A DNA stretch of 64,000 nt. It comes from an uncultured Christensenella sp. GTDB taxonomy: Bacteria; Bacillota; Clostridia; Christensenellales; UBA3700. Of the stretch, positions 1 to 8,203 are shown one piece after another. Position 1 is the first letter of the stretch. The number at the start of each line of letters is the position of its first letter. The notes beneath the pieces were generated by a model that saw only the letters and a program-made list of their open reading frames with translations, searched no databases and had not been told where the DNA came from. The stretch lies in assembly GCA_910578245.1 (NCBI GenBank), contig CAJTPC010000003.1:6823-70822 (forward strand), given 5' to 3'. The position numbers and the translations under genes are program-made.

Positions 1-1
1 T

Positions 2-382
2 ATTGATTATCAATTTATAGAAAATGAAAGTTTTTCATTTTCTATAAATGAAAAATGCACTACACAACACTTAATTAGGCAATGGGTGATAATTAATACA
101 AACCTAAATATGTTTGCTGTCTATGGGTTTAAGTTTAATAATAGTATAGTAAAAATTCATCCTTTTATGTTTGTGGACCTGAATGAAATTATAAATGTTA
201 AAATACCCCCATTCTTTTTTATAGAAGAAATAAATAGAATTTCGATATTGGTTATAGATATGTTAGATAATGTCTATGAAGTTATTCTTGGATTTGATTC
301 GGAAAAACAAGGTTCAGAAAACATATTGATAATAAAAGGAATTACTAGACCTAAATTAACAGATATAAATGTGGAACTTTAA
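2..382 (+). CDS. Hypothetical protein, 3' end only (5' end outside window)
   Basis: The reading frame is open from base 2 to the TAA at 380-382 with no stop, so this is the C-terminal ~126 residues of a gene that starts left of the window. A GTG at 86 could act as a start, but it has no convincing ribosome binding site, and the frame upstream of it stays open. The protein is rich in Ile, Asn and Phe, with no signal peptide or motif I recognise. Its composition (AT-rich, many AAT/ATA codons) matches the next three genes and differs from the operon starting at 3431, which fits an accessory region. Function unknown. Confidence 0.5.
   Translation: MDYQFIENESFSFSINEKCTTQHLIRQWVIINTNLNMFAVYGFKFNNSIVKIHPFMFVDLNEIINVKIPPFFFIEEINRISILVIDMLDNVYEVILGFDSEKQGSENILIIKGITRPKLTDINVEL
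13..49. repeat. Perfect 17-bp inverted repeat with 3-nt loop
   Basis: Bases 13-29 and 33-49 are exact reverse complements separated by GTT, giving a very stable AT-rich hairpin. It lies inside the open frame of the partial gene, so it is not a simple intergenic terminator for it. It could be a recombination or replication site, or a terminator if the partial gene really starts downstream at 86. Confidence 0.7.
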
Positions 383-507
383 TATTTGTATACCAATACA
401 ATCCTTATATAAATATGTATTAAAAGTGCTTGACTTCAGGGGATTATTCCCGTATCATGGCAGCACCAAAAGTAAGTATAGTTTCTTTTGGTACGGAGAT
501 GAAGAGT

Positions 508-1206
508 ATGTCTATATATGGATATGTTAGAGTAAGTACAAGAAAGCAAAAGTTAGACAGGCAGATAACAAATATAACGTCAGCCTATCCATCGGCAATA
601 ATCAAAAGTGAATTTTATACAGGCACAACTACAATTCGCCCTGAATGGGAAAAGTTGAAGAAGATGCTTAGGAGTGGGGACACTATAGTTTTCGACAGTG
701 TGAGCCGTGTGAGTAGAAATGCAGATGATGGCTTTGCTAACTATCAAGAATTATTTAGTAGAGATATAAATTTAGTTTTCCTTAAAGAGCCACATATAAA
801 TACGGAAGTCTACAAGAAGTCAGTAGCAAAGGCATTGGATATTGAAGTCAACACAGGCAACGATGCTATTGACGAATACTTTGCAGGTAATATGGAACTT
901 GTCAATAAGCTATTGATGAAACTTGCTCAACAACAAATCAAGGTAGCATTTGAGCAGTCGGAGAAGGAAGTAACAGACTTACATCAAAGAATATCAGAGG
1001 GAATGAGAGAAGGCAGAGTAAAGGGAAGTCGAATAGGATTAGTGAAAGGTACTAGCCTAACTACAAAGAAGTCAATAGACTGTAAGAAGATAATACAAAC
1101 TCACTCTAAAAGTTTTGGTGGCAGTCTTTCTGACGATGAAGTAATTAAACTATGTGGATGCAGTAGAAATAGCTATTATAAGTATAAAAGAGAACTTATG
1201 AACTAA
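508..1206 (+). CDS. Small serine recombinase (resolvase/invertase family)
   Basis: This is a site-specific DNA recombinase that would act by serine-mediated strand exchange at short sites. The N-terminus has the family signature YGYVRVSTRKQ with the catalytic Ser at residue 10, followed by the conserved Arg/Asp positions of the resolvase fold (FDSVSRVSRNADD). The C-terminal ~40 residues hold a helix-turn-helix-like DNA-binding region (LSDDEVIKLCGCSRNSYYKY). The ATG at 508 is chosen because it gives the canonical N-terminus and has GGAG at 495-498. At ~232 aa it is full length for small resolvases. An 8-bp inverted repeat (465-472 and 485-492) just upstream could be an operator or crossover site. 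The gene sits in an AT-rich patch with unknown genes, suggesting mobile DNA. Confidence 0.88.
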   Translation: MSIYGYVRVSTRKQKLDRQITNITSAYPSAIIKSEFYTGTTTIRPEWEKLKKMLRSGDTIVFDSVSRVSRNADDGFANYQELFSRDINLVFLKEPHINTEVYKKSVAKALDIEVNTGNDAIDEYFAGNMELVNKLLMKLAQQQIKVAFEQSEKEVTDLHQRISEGMREGRVKGSRIGLVKGTSLTTKKSIDCKKIIQTHSKSFGGSLSDDEVIKLCGCSRNSYYKYKRELMN

Positions 1207-1313
1207 AAAAGTGACGAAACCTTTAACAATCACATACTTTGATAAAATAGAACGGCTAAACTGTATAGAAGAAATTGGTGTGGTATAAAATAGGTATCAG
1301 TTTAGGGGATATT

Positions 1314-1733
1314 ATGAAATTAGAGAAGGAAATCAATTTAGACAAAATAGCAGGAAAGAATTTCGGTAAGGAAAATACATTAGAAAACTTTAAGGAAGCA
1401 CAAAGACTTTTCAAGGAACTATTGTTGAGTGAGCCACCGTACAAAGAAGTTGAGTTTACAATAAGTCAAATATTAGGCTTAGGTATGAGTGATTTAACAA
1501 TACCACAATATTGCAGTCATTGTAAGCAAGAGCGAAACTTTAAGTCCAAAGAAACATTTGATGCCAAAGATTACTTGCAAGAAGTTATCAATCTATTAGT
1601 AAGGGAAGATAAGGAAGTATATGAGAAGGGCGTTGCTTGGGCATGTAACATTGTAGTCAAGTGTGAACATTGCGGAGAACAGCATATAATTCCAATACTA
1701 ATAAAGGATTCCAAGATACAAAGGCTTGGATAA
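1314..1733 (+). CDS. Small hypothetical protein with two CxxC zinc-binding pairs
   Basis: A ~139-residue soluble protein. The ATG at 1314 is preceded by AGGGG at a good distance, so it is preferred over the in-frame GTG at 1275. Two Cys pairs, YCSHC near residue 65 and CEHCGEQH near residue 120, could form one zinc ribbon split by a helical insert. There is no signal peptide or membrane segment. It lies 107 bp after the recombinase on the same strand and may be cargo of the same element. I do not recognise the family. Confidence 0.6.
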   Translation: MKLEKEINLDKIAGKNFGKENTLENFKEAQRLFKELLLSEPPYKEVEFTISQILGLGMSDLTIPQYCSHCKQERNFKSKETFDAKDYLQEVINLLVREDKEVYEKGVAWACNIVVKCEHCGEQHIIPILIKDSKIQRLG

Positions 1734-1794
1734 TCCTAATTTCTTTACAAAAAGTATAGACATAAATACAACACCATCAAATCTAATGCAATTA

Positions 1795-1823
1795 TTGACC
1801 TTTAAGTTAAAAAATGCTACAAT
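1795..1823 (+). promoter_or_regulatory. Sigma-A-type promoter
   Basis: TTGACC at 1795-1800, a 17-bp spacer, then TACAAT at 1818-1823 preceded by TGC (extended -10). Predicted transcription start is near 1830, upstream of the small membrane protein gene. Confidence 0.6.
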
Positions 1824-1941
1824 ATGCTATAAGGAGATATTGGAAATAAAGTCAGTCAACACGCAAGGTTGAGTATAATGTGTGGCTCAAACAATACAAA
1901 GAAGAACGTGCAATATTATTGATGGATGGTTTGAAATTGCG

Positions 1942-2502
1942 ATGAAAGAAATTGTTTTGAAATTGATAGATAAAGGATTAGTGGAAGCTCTGATAGGTTT
2001 ATTTGGAGTTTTCGTTGGATGGTTTTTATCTTGGATTACTCAAAAGGGACGATTGCGTTTATTTGCTGATAATGGAATTAACGCAAAGTTTACAAATGTA
2101 AACGAAATTTTAGTTAATAGAAGAGAAGATGTCAAATGTTTTTCTTATAATATAAAATTAGATGTTTATAATGGTAGTAATTCTACAAAAATAATGAGGG
2201 ACATTCAAATCTCTTTTGAAAATAAAGGCAAAATTATAAAAACGAGCATTCCTTATGATAACGCTAAAACTATTCGGGAGGGCGTTCCTATACATACAAA
2301 TGTAGGGGTTGTAAATATACCACCCAAAAGTATTATCCATCTTGATTTGCGTAACTATTTTTGGAATAGTGAGATTGACTTTATTTGGGATGTAACAGTT
2401 GTCAAATTGTCATATAAAAATCATAAAGGGTGTTGTAAGTCCGTAACAATAGAAAAAGTTGATTTTAAAAATTTTGACTTTAGTTCAATGCAGCAGGAAT
2501 GA
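1942..2502 (+). CDS. Small membrane-anchored hypothetical protein
   Basis: About 186 residues from the ATG at 1942. A GTG at 1882 in the same frame would add 20 residues, and neither start has a strong ribosome binding site. One transmembrane helix lies near the N-terminus (ALIGLFGVFVGWFLSW), followed by a ~150-residue soluble domain rich in beta-strand-like segments. The domain resembles the membrane-tethered unknown proteins often found in mobile islands, but I recognise no family. A promoter lies at 1795-1823. Base composition is AT-rich like its left neighbours. Confidence 0.55.
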   Translation: MKEIVLKLIDKGLVEALIGLFGVFVGWFLSWITQKGRLRLFADNGINAKFTNVNEILVNRREDVKCFSYNIKLDVYNGSNSTKIMRDIQISFENKGKIIKTSIPYDNAKTIREGVPIHTNVGVVNIPPKSIIHLDLRNYFWNSEIDFIWDVTVVKLSYKNHKGCCKSVTIEKVDFKNFDFSSMQQE

Positions 2503-2653
2503 AAATGTAAATACTGAAATGTTGCTGAAAATTTGCACAGCTATTTTTGACTTGCCTTTATAGGGGGTATTCCGATTATAGAACTCATCATTTAAAGGAA
2601 AGTCTTTATTATTATACAATATATATGGAATTTAAATAATACCTATTCTTTAG

Positions 2654-2682
2654 TTTACTTTTCCTTTAGATTATACTATAAT
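2654..2682 (+). promoter_or_regulatory. Promoter-like sequence before the tandem elements
   Basis: TTTACT at 2654-2659, a 17-bp spacer and a perfect TATAAT at 2677-2682. No protein gene follows for 750 bp, so the likely product is a short RNA ending at the terminator at 2816-2842. Confidence 0.5.
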
Positions 2683-2688
2683 ATATCT

Positions 2689-2842
2689 ACAAGGTTTTCT
2701 ATTAATATGTCTTTCGACAGGATTGATTTACGCAAGCTAACCAAAAACCCCTTGCATAAAAACAAGCTAAATGTAGGAAGACAGACAAAGACGAAAAACG
2801 ATAACAAATATAGAGAGACCTTGTGAAAACGAGGTCTTTTTT
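2689..2842 (+). ncRNA. Candidate small RNA (~150 nt)
   Basis: A good promoter (2654-2682) and a strong rho-independent terminator (2816-2842) frame ~150 nt with no credible reading frame. The predicted transcript begins 20 nt before the left inverted repeat of the first tandem element and ends inside that element. I recognise no known RNA family. Confidence 0.3.
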
Positions 2843-2957
2843 CTATGTTTATAGGCTTGGAACAAGCCAATTATGTTAAAGAGTATCCTCAATAAATTAA
2901 GTGAATAAGGTGTCAAAAAAAATTGTATGCTTGCGTAAAGCAATCTTGTCGCAAGAC
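2709..2957. mobile_element. MITE-like element, copy 1 (29-bp terminal inverted repeats)
   Basis: The left end (2709-2737, begins GTCTTTCGACAGG) and right end (2929-2957, ends TTGTCGCAAGAC) are imperfect inverted repeats: 29 positions, 3 mismatches. The ~250-bp interior has no gene but contains a terminator hairpin. Copy 2 follows after the 7-nt spacer ATCGGTT. I see no clear target-site duplication at the left edge, so transposition is inferred, not shown. Confidence 0.5.
2816..2842 (+). terminator. Rho-independent terminator with GAAA tetraloop (copy 1)
   Basis: Stem AGACCTTGT (2816-2824) and ACGAGGTCT (2829-2837) around a GAAA loop, one G-U pair, followed by a T run (2837-2842). It is repeated almost exactly in copy 2. 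Confidence 0.75.
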
Positions 2958-2964
2958 ATCGGTT

Positions 2965-3209
2965 GTCTTTCGACAAGATTGATTTACGCAAGCCCCCCAA
3001 AAATAACTTGCACTAAATTAAGCGAGATGTAGGAAGACAGACAAAGACAAAAAACGATAAAACAAAGAAATTTAAGAGAGACCTTGTGAAAACGAGGTCT
3101 TTTTTCCTATTTATGAGCCTAAATGAGTGAAGAGTATCCTCAATAATTAAGTTACATCAAGTGTCAAAGAAAAGTGTCAGGCTTGCGTAAAGCAATCTTG
3201 TCGCAAGAC
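2965..3209. mobile_element. MITE-like element, copy 2
   Basis: Left end 2965-2993 and right end 3181-3209 are inverted repeats with 2 mismatches in 29. Interior order matches copy 1: an AGGAAGACAGACAAAGAC block, the GAAA-loop terminator, the GAGTATCCTCAATAA block, then the right end. ATCGGTT follows both copies (2958-2964 and 3210-3216), so the real repeat unit is ~252-256 bp. The junction of the two copies forms a 63-nt near-perfect hairpin (2930-2992). Confidence 0.5.
3079..3105 (+). terminator. Rho-independent terminator with GAAA tetraloop (copy 2)
   Basis: Same stem and loop as copy 1: 3079-3087 pairs with 3092-3100, followed by T's to 3105. Confidence 0.7.
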
Positions 3210-3230
3210 ATCGGTTCAGCATTCAATTCA

Positions 3231-3264
3231 AACCGCCGTACATTTGGTACGGCGGTTTTCTTTT
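3231..3264 (+). terminator. Strong rho-independent terminator
   Basis: An 11-bp perfect stem (AACCGCCGTAC at 3231-3241 with 3247-3257), a 5-nt loop, then TTCTTTT. It insulates the accessory patch from the operon promoter at 3364. Confidence 0.85.
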
Positions 3265-3363
3265 AGCATACTTATATAAAGTCCAAAAATTTACGCACAT
3301 TGGAAGATTAAGAAATTTTGTAAAATATACCAAATATTTGTAATACTAAATAATAAATATATA

Positions 3364-3392
3364 TTGAAAACTCTTGATTATTGTGATATAAT
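3364..3392 (+). promoter_or_regulatory. Sigma-A promoter of the eight-gene Hsp70/helicase/AAA operon
   Basis: TTGAAA at 3364-3369, a 17-bp spacer and TATAAT at 3387-3392 with an extended -10 TGA. Predicted start is near 3399. AGGAG at 3421-3425 precedes the first ATG at 3431. No other clear promoter was seen until 17716. Confidence 0.8.
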
Positions 3393-3430
3393 CTACCTTG
3401 TAAAGGAATTTGAAAAATTAAGGAGCGAGT

Positions 3431-5374
3431 ATGACGAATTTCGTTAAGAATTTGGAAGTTGCTATAGACCTTGGCAGTGATACAGTCAAGGTTGCGTATG
3501 CTTTTGAATCTAAAAATAGCGTAGAATACGGCAAACTTGCCCCTTGCGATATTACGGGAAGTGTGATAGTTCCCGCCATTGCTTACTACGATGAGGAAAC
3601 TTTGTCTTGGCTATTCGGAGAAGAGGTGTATAAAAACGTCGATAGGTCTTTCGTGACCGTAGTCAAGATAAAGTCGTTGTTGTCACTACTTCTCATTCGT
3701 CGTAATAAGAGAGTGACGGCAAGCAACAAACAGTATTATTTCGATAAAAATTTATTCCCCAAGTTCTATTTCCCCAACAGGAAAAAACTTGCCGAAGACT
3801 TTGCTAAGGCTGAGGACTTGGACATGACTTTTAAGGCCAACAAGACTCCGCAAGAAGTGTGTGAAGAGTTTTTTGGATATTTGATTGATAATACCGTAAT
3901 GCCAGCAATTCAGAGGTTGCAAAAAGAGAGGGGGATTCACTTTGAAAATATCAATTATTCGCTGGTGTATCCCACCAAGGCGGGCAAGGAATACGTTGAA
4001 GAGCTGGAGCGTCTGGCAACTCGCGCATGCGGGAAAGATATGAAAAAAGTTTTGTCTTCTACGAAAGCGTTGGGGCTATTTGCATACCACAGACAAGTGC
4101 TAAAGAAAGGAGATGCGGTAGTAATTTTCGATATGGGCGAGGAGGATATATCCGTCGCAAAATTCACTCTTAATTCATCGGGAAGTATGATTATCGACGG
4201 CGTGGACGGACACAATGAGCCGATGGAGATAGGCGGAAACGACTTTGACTATGCTTTAAGAGATTACGTGGAGGGCGTTATATCAGACAGAGAGACGGTA
4301 GGCGCTCCGCCTTCGGGCGAGGACGGATATATTGCCGAAAAGGGATTGCATTCAACGCAGTTTTTGACGCTCAACGAGATAAAAAAGACTAAGACGGCGC
4401 TTTCGCTAGACGATGAAATATTCGAACTTGCTTTTAAGGACGGCGTGACTATGTCCATACAGCGCGACGTTGTAGTTCAAACAGGCGTTACGAGAGATGA
4501 TTTCCTTAAGTGCGTGGGTATAAAGAATAGCGATGGCGTAGCTAAAAAGATTGCCGATTATATAATCAGCGAGATGAAGAGAACTCTTAATAATGATGTG
4601 GATAAAGTGATGCTTTCAGGCGGGGTAAGCGAGACGTACGGACTTATAGAATATATAGACGGGCAGTTGAAAAACGCCGGCTTGCGAGTAGAGATTATCA
4701 CATTTGACGACTATCAGAGCGAGGACGATAACTTTACGATACTTTCTAACGAGGACTCGACTTTTGCTCCCGCGGTAGGCGGAGCTATCGTAGCGCTTAT
4801 GGGATACGAACTCAAGATGGCGGTCGCGTTATCGTACGGCACATGGTTGTACAACAAAAATATAAACAAGAAAATACTTGACGTTTTCTTGCTAAGAGGC
4901 AGAGTTATTCCTCCCAAGGGCGGGGAGTATTCCTGCTCGACTTACGTCAACTATAAGGACGCTTGGTCGGATAGAGTAAGGAACGAGGAGATTTTCTCTA
5001 CTACGATTGGCAAAAAAGGCGACGTTATTGGCGACCCCGACAGCGAGATAAGAAGACAGAGAGAAAAAGATATTGACCTCAAGGTCGTGTCTGGCGGAGC
5101 AAATAAGGGCGAGATACTCTTTTATTGCAAGGATAAAGGGTCTTTGAAACGCGTGGAAATTCAAGGACTTCTCTATTTCAAAGAGGGCGTGAAGATAGAC
5201 CCCGACGGCAGAGCTACGCCATTTATACACAATGACGTGATGAAGAACGGCAGATATAATATGATACTTGTAAGACCTGTAGGGTCGTCGAGTTATCCTA
5301 AAAAGACCTATTATGAGAATATAGTATTAAAATTCAGCGGAGTCGACGACTTTGAAGTCGAGAGTTCCGATTGA
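3431..5374 (+). CDS. Divergent Hsp70-family (DnaK-like) ATPase
   Basis: A cytoplasmic Hsp70/actin-fold ATPase of 647 aa and first gene of the operon. It shows the phosphate-1 loop AIDLGSDTVKVAY near residue 12, phosphate-2 VVIFDMGEEDISVA near 232, and the adenosine motif MLSGGVSETYGLIEYI near 394. After ~480 a short linker-like segment (VFLLRGRVIPPK) leads into a beta-rich C-terminal domain in the position of the DnaK substrate domain. It lacks the classic DnaK lid and EEVD-type tail, and no DnaJ or GrpE lies nearby, so it is not the housekeeping chaperone. Its partner is likely the SNF2-type protein starting 14 bp downstream. A role as a nucleotide-dependent switch or chaperone for the operon's complex is inference. 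Confidence 0.85.
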   Translation: MTNFVKNLEVAIDLGSDTVKVAYAFESKNSVEYGKLAPCDITGSVIVPAIAYYDEETLSWLFGEEVYKNVDRSFVTVVKIKSLLSLLLIRRNKRVTASNKQYYFDKNLFPKFYFPNRKKLAEDFAKAEDLDMTFKANKTPQEVCEEFFGYLIDNTVMPAIQRLQKERGIHFENINYSLVYPTKAGKEYVEELERLATRACGKDMKKVLSSTKALGLFAYHRQVLKKGDAVVIFDMGEEDISVAKFTLNSSGSMIIDGVDGHNEPMEIGGNDFDYALRDYVEGVISDRETVGAPPSGEDGYIAEKGLHSTQFLTLNEIKKTKTALSLDDEIFELAFKDGVTMSIQRDVVVQTGVTRDDFLKCVGIKNSDGVAKKIADYIISEMKRTLNNDVDKVMLSGGVSETYGLIEYIDGQLKNAGLRVEIITFDDYQSEDDNFTILSNEDSTFAPAVGGAIVALMGYELKMAVALSYGTWLYNKNINKKILDVFLLRGRVIPPKGGEYSCSTYVNYKDAWSDRVRNEEIFSTTIGKKGDVIGDPDSEIRRQREKDIDLKVVSGGANKGEILFYCKDKGSLKRVEIQGLLYFKEGVKIDPDGRATPFIHNDVMKNGRYNMILVRPVGSSSYPKKTYYENIVLKFSGVDDFEVESSD

Positions 5375-5388
5375 GAGCGGAGGACAGA

Positions 5389-8202
5389 ATGGGAAAGAAA
5401 TTTACGTTAAGATGTGGCGACGGCGCATTTGATAAGGATGTTCAACGCTCCAAGATAGCGGGAGAAGTCCGCCCATTTGACGCAAAAATGGCGACTTTGA
5501 CTAAGTGCGCTGAAGAGCTTGACAGATACGACGATTTTGCCGAGCTTAAAATCAAGCCAGACGTTTATAAAAATCAAGGCGGTAAGTACGGTATTATTCC
5601 ACTTGCGGATAAAGGCGGTCAGGCTATTCTCAAAGGACAGCAGACGGCAGTTACGATTTTTCTTAAAGAATTGAGAGGTTTCGGACTTTTGGCGGACGTA
5701 GTAGGTAGCGGTAAGACTTTTGAAGCGTGCGCTATACTAAGCGAACTTGCAGTCAGAGGCAAGATGAAGTCGCTCCTTTTAGTCGTACCGTCGCAGGTAT
5801 ACGACAGCTGGATAAACGTACTCGAAAATCTTTTCGGACTTGGAGAAGGCGTGCTTTTGCAAGTTGAAGATCCGCACTTTGATGAATGCGAGGAAGTTCT
5901 TGACGGATACGTAAGACGTCCTAAAAGACCTGTTATCGTCAAGACGGAAGACTTTGTAAAGTGGAATGAAAATCAAATAAAAGACGTACTTTTCGACGTG
6001 GTAGTCGTAGACGAGGCGCATCACCTTTGCACGGAAGAGGGCGAATACGCTAAGGCAATGAAATTGTTATCAATGCTTATGATGACAAAGAAGAGAGCCA
6101 ATTCGACCTATTGCGTATTGCTGTCGGCTACGCCGCACTCGGGCAACCTCGACAAGATGTTCAGGCTTTGGTACTTCGTGCGTTGTAAGGGCGGTAATCC
6201 CGACGACTTCGACGTCAAGGACGATAAGGACCGTACTCTCGATTACAAAAAGGAAAAGGAGTACTATAGACTCAACGTTTGCCGTGGCGCAAATACCGTG
6301 TCGGAATTTATTACGGCTGTCAAGCAATTTGAAATTGATAATAATTACACAGCTCCTTTCAATGCCTTCTTGAGAAAAAAGAAAGAACTCGACAAGTGGG
6401 ATAACTATACTCAAGGCGAAAAGCAAGTCTTGAGAGAAGAGTTTTTGAATTTGGACGGCAATGAGAATATTCGTCAGGAAGTACTTAAGAGAGTTGCCGG
6501 CGCATATCACAACGGCGTATTGAGAACTATAATGATACGCCAGCCAAACGAGCTGAGCAAGTCGAGATTCGTATACAACAACTATTTCTATCCCATAGCG
6601 CCAACAGGTAGAATACTAACTACGCAAGGCGTGGACGGCAGGACTATCAAAGTCGATTTGAAGGCGCTCAATACCAATAAGGCTGTAGAAGTAGACGGAG
6701 CGTTTTATTCGCTTAAGAGCTATGCCGAAGAGTTCTCAAAGAATGACAACGCTCAAGAGGCGTACGCAGAATTGGTAGTGTCCAAAATACTCGGTAAAAT
6801 CGGGTCATTCAACGATCCGAGCATGTTTGATAAGAAAGACAGCCAAAAGTATTATTGGGAGCAGTTTGAGCGTAAAATAGCGTCGGAGAGCAACGATAGT
6901 TTTTGGCTTATGCCGGCGACTAACGACAGCTTTGATTACAAACTCAAGCAGGCAAAGAAGATTCTTGACGAACACGCAGGCGAGAGAGCGTTGATATTTT
7001 TCGATTATGATTTGCCAAAGACTAGCAAGGGCTACCGTCAATGGAATAAGGTTATAGACGCGCTCCAAGCCGAGGAAAAGTTTAAGAACAGAATTATCGT
7101 AGGAACGGCGGAGAATAAGGACAAGAACGTCAAGAAGTTCTTGCAAAAAGAAGACGCTATTTTGATAGTCACCGATTCGGCGTTTACCGAGGGCGTCAAT
7201 TTGCAGGACAGCAGAATTATAATCAATTTCCAAGTTACTCCCGATCCGCTTGCTATGGACCAGAGAATCGGACGTGTGTTCCGCCTCGGACAGTCGAGCG
7301 ACGTCAAGATATATTCCTTTGCGGACATGAACAAACTTGAGGGATTTGCGCTTGCGTACTTCAATAGTATAGGACTTCTCACCAGCAACAGCGGTGACGC
7401 TACGATTATTGCGGGAAGTAACAACGAGAGAATGGTAGCATTGCGATGCCCCGCTTGCGGAAAGGTTGCGCTGTACTCGAAGGGCGATTATGAGATTGCA
7501 AAGAAAAAAGGCGAAACGTATTGTATCAACGAGCCGAAACTTTGTTGTCTTGACGACCCAAGAGGCACGCTAATGGAAGAAATCAACGTCTATGAATTCA
7601 AGTGTTCAAACTGTTCGACGACTCTCTCGCGTAGCGTCGGCGAGGGCGGATATAAATGTATATCTAAAAACAACGACGATAGAGGCACTATGTGCAATAG
7701 CGGAGCTTCGGGAGATAGGGAGTATTACTGCTCGAAGATATGCGCTATGCGACACTGCTCTAGGTTTAAGGGCGAGTTCAAAGGCAAGTGTAAGGTACTC
7801 AAAGCGTATGAGGAGAATCCCAACGTAGCTACATCGGACTTGCAGATTATATGCGCAAAGTGTTCCAACAAAGCCGAGTGTCCGCAAAGATGCAGATACG
7901 GAGTGGGCAGAGCAAGTATCGAGGCTTGCGCTTCGTGTAGGAACGCCGAGTGTCATCCTAAGCCGTATACCATATCGTTTGACGATAAGTGGTCGGCTAA
8001 ATGTCCGATATGCGCGCAGAGGGGCGAAAAGGGAGTTTTGTATCCCGTAGTAGCTAGGACATTCGCGGCGTATATGAGAGCGTCTTGGGACTTTAAGCAC
8101 GATGGCGGAGAATCTTTCTGTAACAACTTAATGAAAGAAGCAAGTAAAGTAGCGGATATAAAAGCTATATTGTCTATGGACAGTATGTCGGAGGGGAGGT
8201 AA
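5389..8202 (+). CDS. SNF2/SSL2-type superfamily 2 helicase with Cys-rich C-terminus
   Basis: A 937-aa SF2 ATPase. The ATG at 5389 has GGAGG at 5379-5383 and is preferred over the TTG at 5371. Motif I is ADVVGSGKT (~106), motif II VVVDEAHHL (~205), motif III LLSATPHSG (~245), motif V TDSAFTEGVNLQ (~596), and motif VI DQRIGRVFRLGQ (~624). The last motif is typical of the SNF2 group. From ~685 to 925 there are 23 cysteines in CxxC-like pairs (CPAC, CSNC, CAKC, CASC, CPIC), pointing to several zinc sites. SF2 proteins of this class translocate on DNA or remodel nucleoprotein. The association with an Hsp70 gene is unusual. Whether the target is nucleic acid or protein is not known. Confidence 0.85.
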   Translation: MGKKFTLRCGDGAFDKDVQRSKIAGEVRPFDAKMATLTKCAEELDRYDDFAELKIKPDVYKNQGGKYGIIPLADKGGQAILKGQQTAVTIFLKELRGFGLLADVVGSGKTFEACAILSELAVRGKMKSLLLVVPSQVYDSWINVLENLFGLGEGVLLQVEDPHFDECEEVLDGYVRRPKRPVIVKTEDFVKWNENQIKDVLFDVVVVDEAHHLCTEEGEYAKAMKLLSMLMMTKKRANSTYCVLLSATPHSGNLDKMFRLWYFVRCKGGNPDDFDVKDDKDRTLDYKKEKEYYRLNVCRGANTVSEFITAVKQFEIDNNYTAPFNAFLRKKKELDKWDNYTQGEKQVLREEFLNLDGNENIRQEVLKRVAGAYHNGVLRTIMIRQPNELSKSRFVYNNYFYPIAPTGRILTTQGVDGRTIKVDLKALNTNKAVEVDGAFYSLKSYAEEFSKNDNAQEAYAELVVSKILGKIGSFNDPSMFDKKDSQKYYWEQFERKIASESNDSFWLMPATNDSFDYKLKQAKKILDEHAGERALIFFDYDLPKTSKGYRQWNKVIDALQAEEKFKNRIIVGTAENKDKNVKKFLQKEDAILIVTDSAFTEGVNLQDSRIIINFQVTPDPLAMDQRIGRVFRLGQSSDVKIYSFADMNKLEGFALAYFNSIGLLTSNSGDATIIAGSNNERMVALRCPACGKVALYSKGDYEIAKKKGETYCINEPKLCCLDDPRGTLMEEINVYEFKCSNCSTTLSRSVGEGGYKCISKNNDDRGTMCNSGASGDREYYCSKICAMRHCSRFKGEFKGKCKVLKAYEENPNVATSDLQIICAKCSNKAECPQRCRYGVGRASIEACASCRNAECHPKPYTISFDDKWSAKCPICAQRGEKGVLYPVVARTFAAYMRASWDFKHDGGESFCNNLMKEASKVADIKAILSMDSMSEGR

Positions 8203-8203
8203 T

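Noticed and set aside
1839..1872. Ten-codon leader peptide after AAGGAG at 1831
   Set aside because: Start is TTG with only 3-nt spacing and would lie at the very 5' end of the transcript; unsupported.
2930..2992. Integron attC site
   Set aside because: The long hairpin looks attC-like, but the conserved attC core boxes, an integrase gene and a cassette array are missing; it is explained by adjoining inverted ends of two tandem elements.
3431..5374. Housekeeping DnaK
   Set aside because: No dnaJ, grpE or hrcA nearby, poor match to the DnaK substrate domain and no EEVD-like tail or classic lid.
7606..8100. Minus-strand Cys/Arg-rich frame inside the helicase gene
   Set aside because: It is antisense to the Cys-rich tail, with no start signal and no recognisable domain.
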